Assembly: GCA_028711445.1 (NCBI GenBank)
Contig: JAQTSD010000001.1
Span: 1-58,585 of the forward strand
From: Candidatus Peribacteraceae bacterium
Lineage (GTDB): Bacteria > Patescibacteriota > Gracilibacteria > Peribacterales > Peribacteraceae
Direction: 5' to 3'
DNA length: 58,585 nt
Below the pieces are notes generated by a model. That model was not told where the DNA came from. It saw nothing but the letters and a program-made list of their open reading frames with translations, and made no database searches. The number at the start of each line of letters is the position of its first letter. Position 1 is the first letter of the stretch. This document shows, in pieces, positions 35,075-42,592 of the stretch. Made by a program: the position numbers and the translations under genes.

Positions 35075-36304
35075 CTACTCTCTCACAATCATCTCCTCTC
35101 TCCCCGGCCCCGTGCCGATGAAACTGGCCGGAATGGAGGTCTTTTCTTCGATGAAGCGGATGAACTCCTGCGCCGCTTTTGGAAGCTTGTCGAAAACCGT
35201 GATCCCCTGCGTGGATGTGCGCCAGCCGGGAAGTTGTTGATAAATGGGACGTCCCGCACCGTCGATGCCGACGCCTACGTGAATCACCTTCTCTTCGTCC
35301 AAAACATCGAGCTTGGTGATGTTCCAGTGTGTGAAGCCGTTTAAGAGAGCAGCCCGTTGCAGATCAGGTATATGGAGCCAGCCACAGCGGCGTGGCCGGC
35401 CGGTTGTCGCTCCGTACTCCCCTCCCCGCTTGCGCAATCGTTCGGCGATCTCCCCTTCCGCTTCGGTGAGGAAAGCACCGGAGCCGACACGGGTGCAGTA
35501 AGCTTTTGCCACGCCAACGCAAGAGGTGAGAATGCTTGGAGGAAGTCCAAGGCCTTGCAGAGCTCCGGCCACCGTCGTTGCACTGCTGGTCACGTACGGA
35601 TACGTACCGTGATCGATGTCGAGGAGTGTCCCCTGCGCCCCCTCGATAAGAACGGAGGCTGCCTGGCGGATCTTCGTGGGTGGATCGCCGATACATCCCT
35701 TGAGAACATCCACGGCCTCCCGGAGATGGGAAAGTTCTCCTTCCACATCGATTGTCACACCGTAGAGTTCCTTCACGGATTCTGCCCTTGTCGTGAGCTC
35801 TGTACGGAGATCGTCTGCGAGATGCTCCATGCGGATACCCGAGCGTGCGGATTTTTCCATGTAGGCCGGCCCGATGCCGCGCTTTGTCGTACCAATCCCC
35901 TCTCCCTTCACTTTGCTTCTTCGCGTTTCGAGCACGGTGTCGATCTCCTTGTAATAATCAAAAAGAATGTGTGCGCTGGAGGAAATGGTCATTCGTGAAA
36001 CGACTTCGATACCTGCCTCCTTCAGTGCCGCAATCTCCTCAAGGAGTGTGGGCAGATGAATAACCATCCCCGCGCCGAGCATGATGGGCTTGCCTTTATG
36101 GAGGCAGCCGGAGGGAAGAAGATGGAAGACGCGTTTCACGTCACCAACAACGATTGTGTGTCCGGCATTGGCTCCACCGCTTGCACGCGCGATTACGTCG
36201 AAGTGCTCCGCCAGGAGATCAATAACTTTCCCTTTCCCTTCGTCTCCCCATTGCGCTCCGATGACGGCGCATCCCTTTCCAAGTGATGTGCAGATGGTGT
36301 GCAT
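35075..36304 (-). CDS. purA: Adenylosuccinate synthetase
   Basis: 409 residues, slightly shorter than the E. coli enzyme. The P-loop-like GAQWGDEGKGKVIDLLAE, the catalytic ASGGANAGHTIV, GTTKRGIGPAYMEK and EGAQGTLLDIDHGTYPYVTSS are diagnostic, and it ends FIGTGPGREEMIV. It joins IMP and aspartate with GTP in AMP synthesis. A GATAGT box (36318-36313) ends eight nucleotides before the ATG. It lies downstream of prmC on the same strand, but this box could drive it alone. Confidence 0.95.
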   Translation of the reverse strand: MHTICTSLGKGCAVIGAQWGDEGKGKVIDLLAEHFDVIARASGGANAGHTIVVGDVKRVFHLLPSGCLHKGKPIMLGAGMVIHLPTLLEEIAALKEAGIEVVSRMTISSSAHILFDYYKEIDTVLETRRSKVKGEGIGTTKRGIGPAYMEKSARSGIRMEHLADDLRTELTTRAESVKELYGVTIDVEGELSHLREAVDVLKGCIGDPPTKIRQAASVLIEGAQGTLLDIDHGTYPYVTSSATTVAGALQGLGLPPSILTSCVGVAKAYCTRVGSGAFLTEAEGEIAERLRKRGGEYGATTGRPRRCGWLHIPDLQRAALLNGFTHWNITKLDVLDEEKVIHVGVGIDGAGRPIYQQLPGWRTSTQGITVFDKLPKAAQEFIRFIEEKTSIPASFIGTGPGREEMIVRE

Positions 36305-36329
36305 GTGCTCACACTATCACGTCCGAACC

Positions 36330-37124
36330 TTATTCGAGAAGGGCGGATACCTGATCTTCCTGACATTCCAAAACCACGCCTATGCAAAAAGGATGACGCC
36401 GTGCCTGTTTCATCAGCATTTGGAGGACACTCAAGCCGTCCTTTCCTGCGAATAATGCCCCTGCAGGCTCAAAACCTGCTACGTCGCGGGGAAGAGTATG
36501 CCCTTCTGGAATATACGGGGGATTGCTCACGACGAGGAACGGTTCTGAGATCTGCCTGAGAGGTTCTAAGAGGTTGCCCTGCATGAAGCGGATGCGGTCC
36601 GCGACTTTCAGTCGCCTGGCGTTCTCGGATGCGACCTCCAAGGCTTCCTTACTAAGATCGACGGCCATCACCCGCAGGTCAGGCATCTCGCATGCGAGCG
36701 TACCAGCGATGCAACCGCTGCCTGTTCCGATGTCTGCCACTATAGTGGCGCGGATATGCTGCTTCAGCATCTTGGCCACCGCGACGATTCCACGATCGAT
36801 TTCTTGCGTCTCATCATGAGGGACGCGAAGGATATCCATGGCAAGTGAGACGAGTCCTTCCGTAGACGGGCGCGGAATCAGCACATGCGGATTGACGGAG
36901 AACGGACGGCCGAAGAACTCCTGCACTCCCATGATGTACGCAACCGGTTCCCCTCGCCTGCGCCGGGAAACGAATGCTTGAAATGCCGCCTGTTTGTCGG
37001 CCGGTAGGTCGTCTTCTCCATGTGCGATAAGCCATGTTCGATCCTTGCCGAGTGCAGTCGAAAGGAGAACTTCCGCTTCCGGCGGGGGGATCGAGCTCAT
37101 TCGGAGTGCATCATGAATGCGCAT
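36330..37124 (-). CDS. prmC: Release factor glutamine methyltransferase
   Basis: 264 residues from the ATG at 37124, chosen because TACAAT (37139-37134) ends nine nucleotides upstream and the 38 residues before it look non-coding and include the 27-bp palindrome. The N-terminal helical domain has RRRRGEPVAYIMGVQEFFG; the SAM-binding core has VADIGTGSGCIAGTLA, and the catalytic motif is VVSNPPYIP. It methylates the GGQ glutamine of class 1 release factors. Confidence 0.93.
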   Translation of the reverse strand: MRIHDALRMSSIPPPEAEVLLSTALGKDRTWLIAHGEDDLPADKQAAFQAFVSRRRRGEPVAYIMGVQEFFGRPFSVNPHVLIPRPSTEGLVSLAMDILRVPHDETQEIDRGIVAVAKMLKQHIRATIVADIGTGSGCIAGTLACEMPDLRVMAVDLSKEALEVASENARRLKVADRIRFMQGNLLEPLRQISEPFLVVSNPPYIPEGHTLPRDVAGFEPAGALFAGKDGLSVLQMLMKQARRHPFCIGVVLECQEDQVSALLE

Positions 37125-37137
37125 GCTGTCGGCATTG

Positions 37138-37164
37138 TAGAGACACCCCGGCGGGGTGTCTCTA
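37138..37164. repeat. 27-bp perfect palindrome between divergent prmC and GT4
   Basis: Arms TAGAGACACCCCG and CGGGGTGTCTCTA around a single G. The left end overlaps the prmC -10 box by two bases, and the right end lies 24 bp before the -10 box of the GT4 gene. It could be an operator or a hairpin at the start of a transcript. Confidence 0.6.
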
Positions 37165-37200
37165 GGGACGTATCCGCTTTTTTCCCGTACAATGCATATC

Positions 37201-38235
37201 ATGCCGCTGATAGGAATCGATTGTCGGTTCGCTTCCACCCAATCCGGACTGGGGCGCTACACGCGCGAATTGGTGACACGCATGGCTTTGCTCGCTCCGG
37301 AGTCTTTCGTTCTCTTCGTGCGTTCTTCAGAGGAGCCTTGGCTCTCGGCTGTTCCGGCGAAACTTCGGCGCATCGGCGCCCCTTTCCGTTCCTATGGTTT
37401 CGCTGAGCAGGTGTCCTTTCCGGGACTCATCAGGAAGTCAGGCATCCGCCTCTTCTTCTGCCCGCATTTCAACGTGCCGCTTCGCTGCCCTGTCCCATTC
37501 GTCGCCACCATCCACGATCTCATCCTCCATCGCTATCCGAATACGCGAAATCCGTTCAAACGTATCGCTTACCGTCTTCTCATGCGTTCCACGATTCGGC
37601 ATGCTTGCCACCTCATCACTGTCAGTGCTTTCGCCGCCCAGGAAATCGTCTCACAGTACGGAGAACAGTTTCGTAGGAAACTCTCAATCATTCCTGAAGG
37701 CGTCTCGAAGCGTTTCGTGCCGCAGCCTGCATCTGCCGTTGAATCAGTGCGACAAAAATACAGCTTGTTTAAGCTATTTTATCTGTACGTCGGCAACGCG
37801 AAGCCGCACAAGAACATCCACATACTTCTTGATGCCTTTCGCCGCAATCCGAATGGTCGCGAGCTCCTTCTTGTCATGAGCGGACCCGAAGTGAAGCAGT
37901 TGCACCTGCCGGAGAACGTGCGCATCCTCTCCACTGTTCCGGAAGAAGATCTCCCCGCACTCTTTTCGGCAGCGGATGCGTTTGTCACCGCAACGCTCTA
38001 TGAAGGATTCTGCCTCCCGGTTCTCGAGGCACTCGCATGCGGCTGCCCTGTCATCGCAAGCAATCGCGGCGCGATTCCGGAAACCGTGCGCGGGACATCT
38101 GCACGACTCGTAGAGCCCGAGAGCGAACAATTGGCACATGCCCTCGCACATCCGCCCGCCCGCTCCCCTCTCGTTTCTCCTCCGTCATGGGATGAAGCCG
38201 CATCGACAACACTCGATCTGTTACTGGCAGCGTAA
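37201..38235 (+). CDS. GT4-type glycosyltransferase
   Basis: 344 residues from ATG 37201: TACAAT (37188-37193) ends seven nucleotides before it, whereas the longer frame from 37156 would start inside the palindrome region. It begins IGIDCRFASTQSGLGRYTREL, the nucleotide-sugar fold of capsule and mannosyl transferases. The C-terminal domain has YVGNAKPHKNIHILLDAF and the donor site TATLYEGFCLPVLEALACGCPVIAS. It likely decorates a surface polysaccharide. It shares no operon with the GT4 at 33087. Confidence 0.88.
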   Translation: MPLIGIDCRFASTQSGLGRYTRELVTRMALLAPESFVLFVRSSEEPWLSAVPAKLRRIGAPFRSYGFAEQVSFPGLIRKSGIRLFFCPHFNVPLRCPVPFVATIHDLILHRYPNTRNPFKRIAYRLLMRSTIRHACHLITVSAFAAQEIVSQYGEQFRRKLSIIPEGVSKRFVPQPASAVESVRQKYSLFKLFYLYVGNAKPHKNIHILLDAFRRNPNGRELLLVMSGPEVKQLHLPENVRILSTVPEEDLPALFSAADAFVTATLYEGFCLPVLEALACGCPVIASNRGAIPETVRGTSARLVEPESEQLAHALAHPPARSPLVSPPSWDEAASTTLDLLLAA

Positions 38236-38311
38236 ATCCCTGTGTTCATTGGCCCTTGCTTAATCGAGCCTATTGGACGTACAGTGAAAGACGACGTTCC
38301 CCAATATTTCC

Positions 38312-38671
38312 ATGAAGAATCTTCTCCTGCGCGCCGGAATCGTTTCTTTCCCGGTCGCCCTTTTTGTTTTCGCGGTGATTGTTTTAAGCGGCGTCTCGCA
38401 GGAGTCGGTAGATGCAGCTGGCACGTGTACGAAGAACGGCGATTGCGGTAATACGAAGGCGATGTATTGCGACAAGATTGCAAAGGTCTGCAAAGTCAAA
38501 GGTACTACCGGTTATTGCAAGAAAAATCTCCAGTGTGCCTCCGGACAAATCTGCAACCGTAAGTCGAGGACGTGTATGCAGAATACGTGCCAGAAGAATG
38601 CGGATTGCAAGACTTCTCTCTATCTACCTTCGAATTTCAGCTGCAACAAGACCACGCACACCTGCCAGTGA
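38312..38671 (+). CDS. Small secreted Cys-rich protein
   Basis: 119 residues. The N-terminal membrane or signal segment (AGIVSFPVALFVFAVIVLSGV) is followed by about 80 residues with twelve Cys arranged in three similar blocks: CTKNGDCGNTKAMYCD, GYCKKNLQCASGQIC, and CQKNADCKTSLYLP. The pattern C-x3-xxC recalls Dickkopf/EB-type disulfide modules. It should be exported and disulfide-bonded, perhaps by the DsbA-like protein in this window. Function unknown. Confidence 0.65.
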   Translation: MKNLLLRAGIVSFPVALFVFAVIVLSGVSQESVDAAGTCTKNGDCGNTKAMYCDKIAKVCKVKGTTGYCKKNLQCASGQICNRKSRTCMQNTCQKNADCKTSLYLPSNFSCNKTTHTCQ

Positions 38672-38672
38672 A

Positions 38673-38966
38673 GTGGATCATCTTCGTACTTTCCTTCCTC
38701 AGGTTCTCAGGAAGCGTGGCATCTATCACGAAGCTGAAATGGCTTTGATCGCCCATCAGAGCATGCAATGGCTCAAAGAGTCTCTCCCGGGTTGTTATGC
38801 CGCGCTAAAAGTTCGGTCGTATGCCGATGCGACATTGACAATTGAAGCGGCTGACGCTTCCTCTGCCTTGGAAGTACAACAGGCTTCCGAGGGGCTGCTT
38901 ACGTATTTAAGCGAGGAATGCGGGCATGATCGTATCAAAGCCATTCGCCTCGTACCTACATTCTGA
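38673..38966 (+). CDS. DUF721 / DciA-like protein
   Basis: 97 residues from GTG 38673, two bases after the preceding stop. The pattern matches the DUF721/DciA KH-like domain: ALIAHQSMQWLKESLPG, then LKVRSYADATLTIEAADASSALEVQQ in outline, and a closing IKAIRLVPTF. In bacteria without DnaC or DnaI, DciA loads the replicative helicase; dnaB lies in this window. A shorter start at ATG 38742 is possible. The family match is moderate, made from pattern alone. Confidence 0.6.
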   Translation: MDHLRTFLPQVLRKRGIYHEAEMALIAHQSMQWLKESLPGCYAALKVRSYADATLTIEAADASSALEVQQASEGLLTYLSEECGHDRIKAIRLVPTF

Positions 38967-38992
38967 CGGACGGCGAATGGCCTGCATTTCGC

Positions 38993-39021
38993 TTGCGTCT
39001 GCCGGTGCGCTTCCGTACACT
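38993..39021 (+). promoter_or_regulatory. rpsP promoter
   Basis: TTGCGT, 17-bp spacer, TACACT. The predicted transcript starts near 39028 and has a leader of about 35 nt, longer than for most genes here. Confidence 0.6.
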
Positions 39022-39062
39022 GCGCCCGTTCCCGTCCTTATTTACAAAGGACTGTTCCTGTT

Positions 39063-39419
39063 ATGCTCACCATTCGTCTTCAAGGCACCGGCAAGAGAAA
39101 CAACCGCACATTTCGGATCGTGTTGGCCGAGAAGAGCGCTCCCGTGAAAGGCAAAGTGCAGGAAATCCTCGGGCATTACCTGCCGACACGCACGCCCAAA
39201 ACGTTCGAGTGCGATATGGAGCGCGTCAGTTTTTGGATCGGTCGCGGAGCGCAGGTCAGTAATACCCTCGCTCGTCTCTTTAAACGTCAGGGCGCGAAAG
39301 ACATGGAGCGATTTATTACAACCTATACGAAGAAGAAGTCGAAGGGCGAAGAAGAGGCCGTCCCGGCTCCGGCCGCTGCTCCTGCAACTGCGGAGACCGG
39401 CGAAAAGCCTGCAGCTTAG
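39063..39419 (+). CDS. rpsP: 30S ribosomal protein S16
   Basis: 118 residues. The S16 core is complete: MLTIRLQGTGKRNNRTFRIVLAE, then GKVQEILGHYLPTR and VSFWIGRGAQVSNTLARLFK. After it comes a Lys-rich and then Ala/Pro/Glu-rich extension (PAPAAAPATAETGEKPAA), common in longer S16 proteins. AAAGGA 11 nt before the ATG is a weak Shine-Dalgarno. In many bacteria rpsP is followed by khpA, rimM and trmD; here khpA is nearby but on the opposite strand. Confidence 0.95.
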   Translation: MLTIRLQGTGKRNNRTFRIVLAEKSAPVKGKVQEILGHYLPTRTPKTFECDMERVSFWIGRGAQVSNTLARLFKRQGAKDMERFITTYTKKKSKGEEEAVPAPAAAPATAETGEKPAA

Positions 39420-39446
39420 GAGTGATGGCCATTCGGTAGCACTGCC

Positions 39447-39539
39447 GTGGTACTCAGAGTGCCACGTGAGTCCACCTTCGATACGTTCTTCGCTCGTTGC
39501 GCGCTTGGAACACTCAATAACACATGAGGTGTATCGAAG
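39447..39539. repeat. Inverted repeats between rpsP and the pilin-like gene
   Basis: GTGGTACT/AGTGCCAC around CAG (39447-39465) and the long-range pair CTTCGATAC (39476-39484) / GTATCGAAG (39531-39539). One of them may end convergent transcription. No T-run is visible. Confidence 0.4.
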
Positions 39540-39567
39540 AGGCGACACAGCAAGATCGACAGGGTCT

Positions 39568-39885
39568 CTATTGCAGACTCGCGAAGATTTGATTCACCAG
39601 ATCGATGATCGTGGAGAAGTTCAATTCAAACGGAATGTCGAGGAGCACCGTGATGAAGCGCACCAAGAAGAAGGCGATAAAACAAACGAGCAGGCCGATC
39701 ACCGAGAAACGGATGGTATTCACGGCCTTCTTGATCTTTTCCTCGTTCCCGGCAGAGAGAATGAAAGTGATGCCGCCGATAATGATGTAGAAGAGACACA
39801 GAATCGTCGCGATAATGAGAGCAAAAGCGATGAAGGTGGCGACAATCTGAACAATCGATGCGTTTTCGAGGAGATCGCGGAGCAT
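39568..39885 (-). CDS. TrbC/VirB2-like small membrane protein
   Basis: 105 residues with two long membrane segments: ATFIAFALIIATILCLFYIIIGG and FSVIGLLVCFIAFFLVRFITVLL, joined by the loop ILSAGNEEKIKKAVNTI. This two-helix form with a GG-ITFILSAGNEEKIKKA loop is the common CPR relative of VirB2/TrbC pilins, the subunit of conjugative or DNA-uptake pili. There is no classical signal peptide. It lies 32 bp after khpA on the same strand. Pilus function is inferred. Confidence 0.65.
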   Translation of the reverse strand: MLRDLLENASIVQIVATFIAFALIIATILCLFYIIIGGITFILSAGNEEKIKKAVNTIRFSVIGLLVCFIAFFLVRFITVLLDIPFELNFSTIIDLVNQIFASLQ

Positions 39886-39916
39886 GGGAAGGGTTGGGAA
39901 GAAGGAGGGAGAGGAA

Positions 39917-40198
39917 TTACGCGGTCGCTTCTACGGGCTCAAGCACTTTCAGGTTGATGCGCTGTGCTGTATTCCCTCCGATGATCCGCAGAAGCGTTCG
40001 GAGTGCCTTGATCGTCTGGCCGTTCTTGCCGATGAGCTTGCCCATATCCCGATCACTCACGGCGACCGTCAGCAGAATCCCCAAATCATCGACTCGGGAA
40101 TCTATCTTCAGTTGGTCACGATCCTCAACGAGGGATTCAAGAACGTACTGGAGAAAGGCATACCCGGGGAGTTTCGTCGTCTGCTCAGAGCTTGTCAT
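39917..40198 (-). CDS. khpA: KH-domain RNA-binding protein KhpA
   Basis: 93 residues. A single KH domain with the GxxG loop in GKLIGKNGQTIKALRTLL, preceded by ILLTVAVSDRD. KhpA (YlqC) works with KhpB in binding small RNAs and mRNAs and influences cell elongation in Firmicutes. The promoter TATACT (40214-40209) ends ten nucleotides before the ATG and lies just before the end of the upstream LPKTG gene region. The partner khpB is not in the window. Confidence 0.88.
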   Translation of the reverse strand: MTSSEQTTKLPGYAFLQYVLESLVEDRDQLKIDSRVDDLGILLTVAVSDRDMGKLIGKNGQTIKALRTLLRIIGGNTAQRINLKVLEPVEATA

Positions 40199-40225
40199 GA
40201 TGCCGTGCAGTATACGGATCTTTCC

Positions 40226-42028
40226 TCAGCAGGGCAAACGAAGCTTCCGGCGGGTCATCCAGAATGTCGGCGCAGAAGCGACGAGACTCATCATCCCTGC
40301 GAGCAGAGTGTCGAGAGCCGCCCCCGTCTTCGGAAGGTCTGACATGACGCCGATACGAGCGGTGAGTACACGTTCCGTAAGGGATACGGTCTCCATCCCT
40401 TCTCCCGTGGCGGTCACCACATTCGCAATGACTGTACCGTGTGGAACATCCCGCGCAATGCGGACATCGTATCGCACCGTCCATTCTTCACCTGGATCAA
40501 GAGTCGGTACTGTCCAGATCAGAGCTCCGTCGACCATCTCTCCCGTCTGGCCAGAAATCACGGAAACGTATGGAGAATTCATACGATCCTCGATGCGAAC
40601 ATTGGTGAGTCGGTGACCGAGAGTATTCTTCATGTACACCGTGAAGCCGACAACGGAACCCGGCTGCACCTCCGTACGATCAGCCACTTTGCGCAGCATG
40701 ACGCTGTCAGTCGTCACCGTGCGGTTGATGAGGGCGAGATCTGCAACCTCTGTCGTATCCACCGCCTCGCGTCCGAGAGCGGATACCGTGTTCTTCAGGA
40801 TTGTTCCGAGCGGGGCATCGCTACGGACGCGTGCTGTTACATGCAGGGTGCGCTGACCTTCCGGACTGATTGTGAGGCCATGCCAGTGAACGTTCTTTCC
40901 ATTCCACTGACCCCCTTCCGTTGCGGAGACAAATTCCGTGTATACGGGTAGAGCATCAGTAAGATCTACATCCGTGGCAAGCTTGGTGTGATTGTTACGG
41001 AGCACGATCTCATAGGTCAGTTCCCTACCGGCGATTGTGGCCGTCTGACCATCATCTACGGAAAGATCCACAACCGACGGCGGAGTTGTATTGTAGAGAA
41101 CGGACGTTGTGTCCACTCCGATGGACGGTCCGGAGGAAGCCTTCATGCGGATCACAGCAAACTGAGGGGCATCGCGATCAATCACCGCATCAATCACATA
41201 CTCCAGGATGTCATCTGCAGCGATAAACTCGTTATCCCAGTAAATCATCTGACCTTGGAAATGGTACTGATCCGTCGCGCCGATGAGACGCAATTGCGGA
41301 GGTAACGCCGCGCGGAGTTCGAAAGTCCGATCACAGCCGTCGGTATTATCAACTACGATCGAGTAGTGCAGTGCCTCATCGGGTTCTGCAAAGACCTTTC
41401 CGTCATCGACGGAAATGAGAAGTGGAAGCGGGAGAGGCTCTTCACCGGCTACAAGCGTCGTGTCCTGAGCATTCTGTCCTTCGGCATTCGCTTCAGCAAC
41501 GAGCAGTGTCTCTTCGGGGGTATTCGGATTCACACTCATCGTAACAATGAGCGAACGTGTTGCATGCGGGGAAATGGTCACATCTCTCCAGAGGACGAAT
41601 GCACCGCGCGAACTGCCTCCGTTACTCACAGAAAGAACATCCGCATAGGACGGTGGGAAGAACTGCACGTCCGTCGTGAAAGGCTGTTCGCTCTCGGAAC
41701 GGACAGCAACTGTATAGACGAGAGCATCACCGATCTGCACCTCATCCAAACCGTCGCTCACGGCAATGAAAAAATCGGATACATGCACGCCCTCATTGTC
41801 GTCGAAGAGTGATTCACAATGAATATCGGCCGGATAATCCGTCTGCCCATCCCGATCATTGTCGAGAGCATCCGAGCATTCCGGTGCCCGTGCGCTTGTT
41901 TGCTCAGCGGGAACACCAACGAGGATGGAATGCGCAATCGTCACTACAAGAGACAGGAGTCCCACCAGGGCGATCGTCTGAAGTCTGCGGGATGCGGAAG
42001 CCATCTGGGAAGATGGGAAAAGAGACAA
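40226..42028 (-). CDS. LPKTG surface protein with DUF11-type repeats
   Basis: 600 residues. A signal/membrane segment (TIALVGLLSLVVTIAHSILVG) is followed by a Ca-binding-like ECSDALDNDRDGQTDYPAD motif, and then about four DUF11/CARDB-like beta modules with recurring pieces such as ALVYTVAVRSES, LTYEIVLRNNHTKLATDVDLTDALP and VVGFTVYMKNTLGHRLTNV. The C-terminus is a sortase signal: LPKTG, a hydrophobic stretch (LDTLLAGMMSLVASAPTF) and RRKLRL. It should be anchored to the cell wall or membrane by a sortase that is not in the window. The start at 42028 follows from the promoter at 42065-42037. Confidence 0.85.
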   Translation of the reverse strand: MSLFPSSQMASASRRLQTIALVGLLSLVVTIAHSILVGVPAEQTSARAPECSDALDNDRDGQTDYPADIHCESLFDDNEGVHVSDFFIAVSDGLDEVQIGDALVYTVAVRSESEQPFTTDVQFFPPSYADVLSVSNGGSSRGAFVLWRDVTISPHATRSLIVTMSVNPNTPEETLLVAEANAEGQNAQDTTLVAGEEPLPLPLLISVDDGKVFAEPDEALHYSIVVDNTDGCDRTFELRAALPPQLRLIGATDQYHFQGQMIYWDNEFIAADDILEYVIDAVIDRDAPQFAVIRMKASSGPSIGVDTTSVLYNTTPPSVVDLSVDDGQTATIAGRELTYEIVLRNNHTKLATDVDLTDALPVYTEFVSATEGGQWNGKNVHWHGLTISPEGQRTLHVTARVRSDAPLGTILKNTVSALGREAVDTTEVADLALINRTVTTDSVMLRKVADRTEVQPGSVVGFTVYMKNTLGHRLTNVRIEDRMNSPYVSVISGQTGEMVDGALIWTVPTLDPGEEWTVRYDVRIARDVPHGTVIANVVTATGEGMETVSLTERVLTARIGVMSDLPKTGAALDTLLAGMMSLVASAPTFWMTRRKLRLPC

Positions 42029-42032
42029 AGGC

Positions 42033-42065
42033 AGATACTTTAAAGTATCTTTAGTATTGTGTCAA
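42033..42065 (-). promoter_or_regulatory. Promoter and palindromic operator of the LPKTG gene
   Basis: On the minus strand TTGACA (42065-42060), 17-bp spacer, TAAAGT (42042-42037), eight nucleotides before the ATG at 42028. The perfect 18-bp palindrome AGATACTTTAAAGTATCT (42033-42050) covers the -10 box, and its half AAGTATCT recurs at 42064-42071 beside the -35 box, as expected for a repressor site. Confidence 0.65.
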
Positions 42066-42190
42066 GTATCTATTAATGGCTTATGTAAGGTGTATATATG
42101 AGCTATGTATAGTATATATGGCACTAAGTTACGACAATGAAGTGCAACCTCGTAAAAGCCATGAATGTACCACGGCTTGCGAGCGGAGTG

Positions 42191-42268
42191 TGGTGGGTGG
42201 TACAGGAGTCGAACCTGTGACCTTCTGGGTGTAAACCAGACGCTCTAGACCAACTGAGCTAACCACCC
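42191..42268 (-). tRNA. tRNA-Val (anticodon UAC)
   Basis: The minus strand folds into a full cloverleaf: acceptor GGGTGGT/ACCACCC, D arm with GCTCAGTTGG, anticodon arm TCTGG-TTTACAC-CCAGA, T arm with GGTTCGACTCC, discriminator A and encoded CCA (42193-42191). Anticodon TAC reads Val codons. Confidence 0.95.
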
Positions 42269-42339
42269 GTCTTCTCCAAGTCTATCAGATCATCGAGAGG
42301 AATGTTGCTCTCGCGAGATTCTCCACGTACACTGGCTCC

Positions 42340-42555
42340 ATGAGCTCCTTTTTGACTATCGTGCAAGTTGTCCTGAGCGGACTTCTCATCCTGAGCATCA
42401 TGCTGCAACACCGCGCTTCCGGTCTCTCTGCAACATTTGGCGGAGGCGGAGCGGTTGTCATGCAGCGACGCGGAGCGGAGAGAGTTCTCTATATCCTCAC
42501 GATTTGGATGAGTATCGCCTTTTTCCTCATTCCCGTCGTCCAGTGGTATCTGTGA
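42340..42555 (+). CDS. secG: Preprotein translocase subunit SecG
   Basis: 71 residues with two membrane helices (IVQVVLSGLLILSIMLQ and ILTIWMSIAFFLIPVVQWYL) joined by the Gly-rich loop GLSATFGGGG, the SecG hallmark. It stabilises SecYEG during export. TACACT (42328-42333) ends six nucleotides before the ATG, so transcription is predicted to begin exactly at the A of the start codon. The downstream oligopeptide-binding gene is 38 bp away. Confidence 0.93.
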   Translation: MSSFLTIVQVVLSGLLILSIMLQHRASGLSATFGGGGAVVMQRRGAERVLYILTIWMSIAFFLIPVVQWYL

Positions 42556-42592
42556 AGATCGGAGAATAGGAAGACTCCCCTGATTTCTTGCT

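Noticed and set aside
42090-42120. Third recA-type palindrome (AGGTGTATATATGAG)
   Set aside because: Only the left half resembles GGTGTA; there is no matching TACACC arm.
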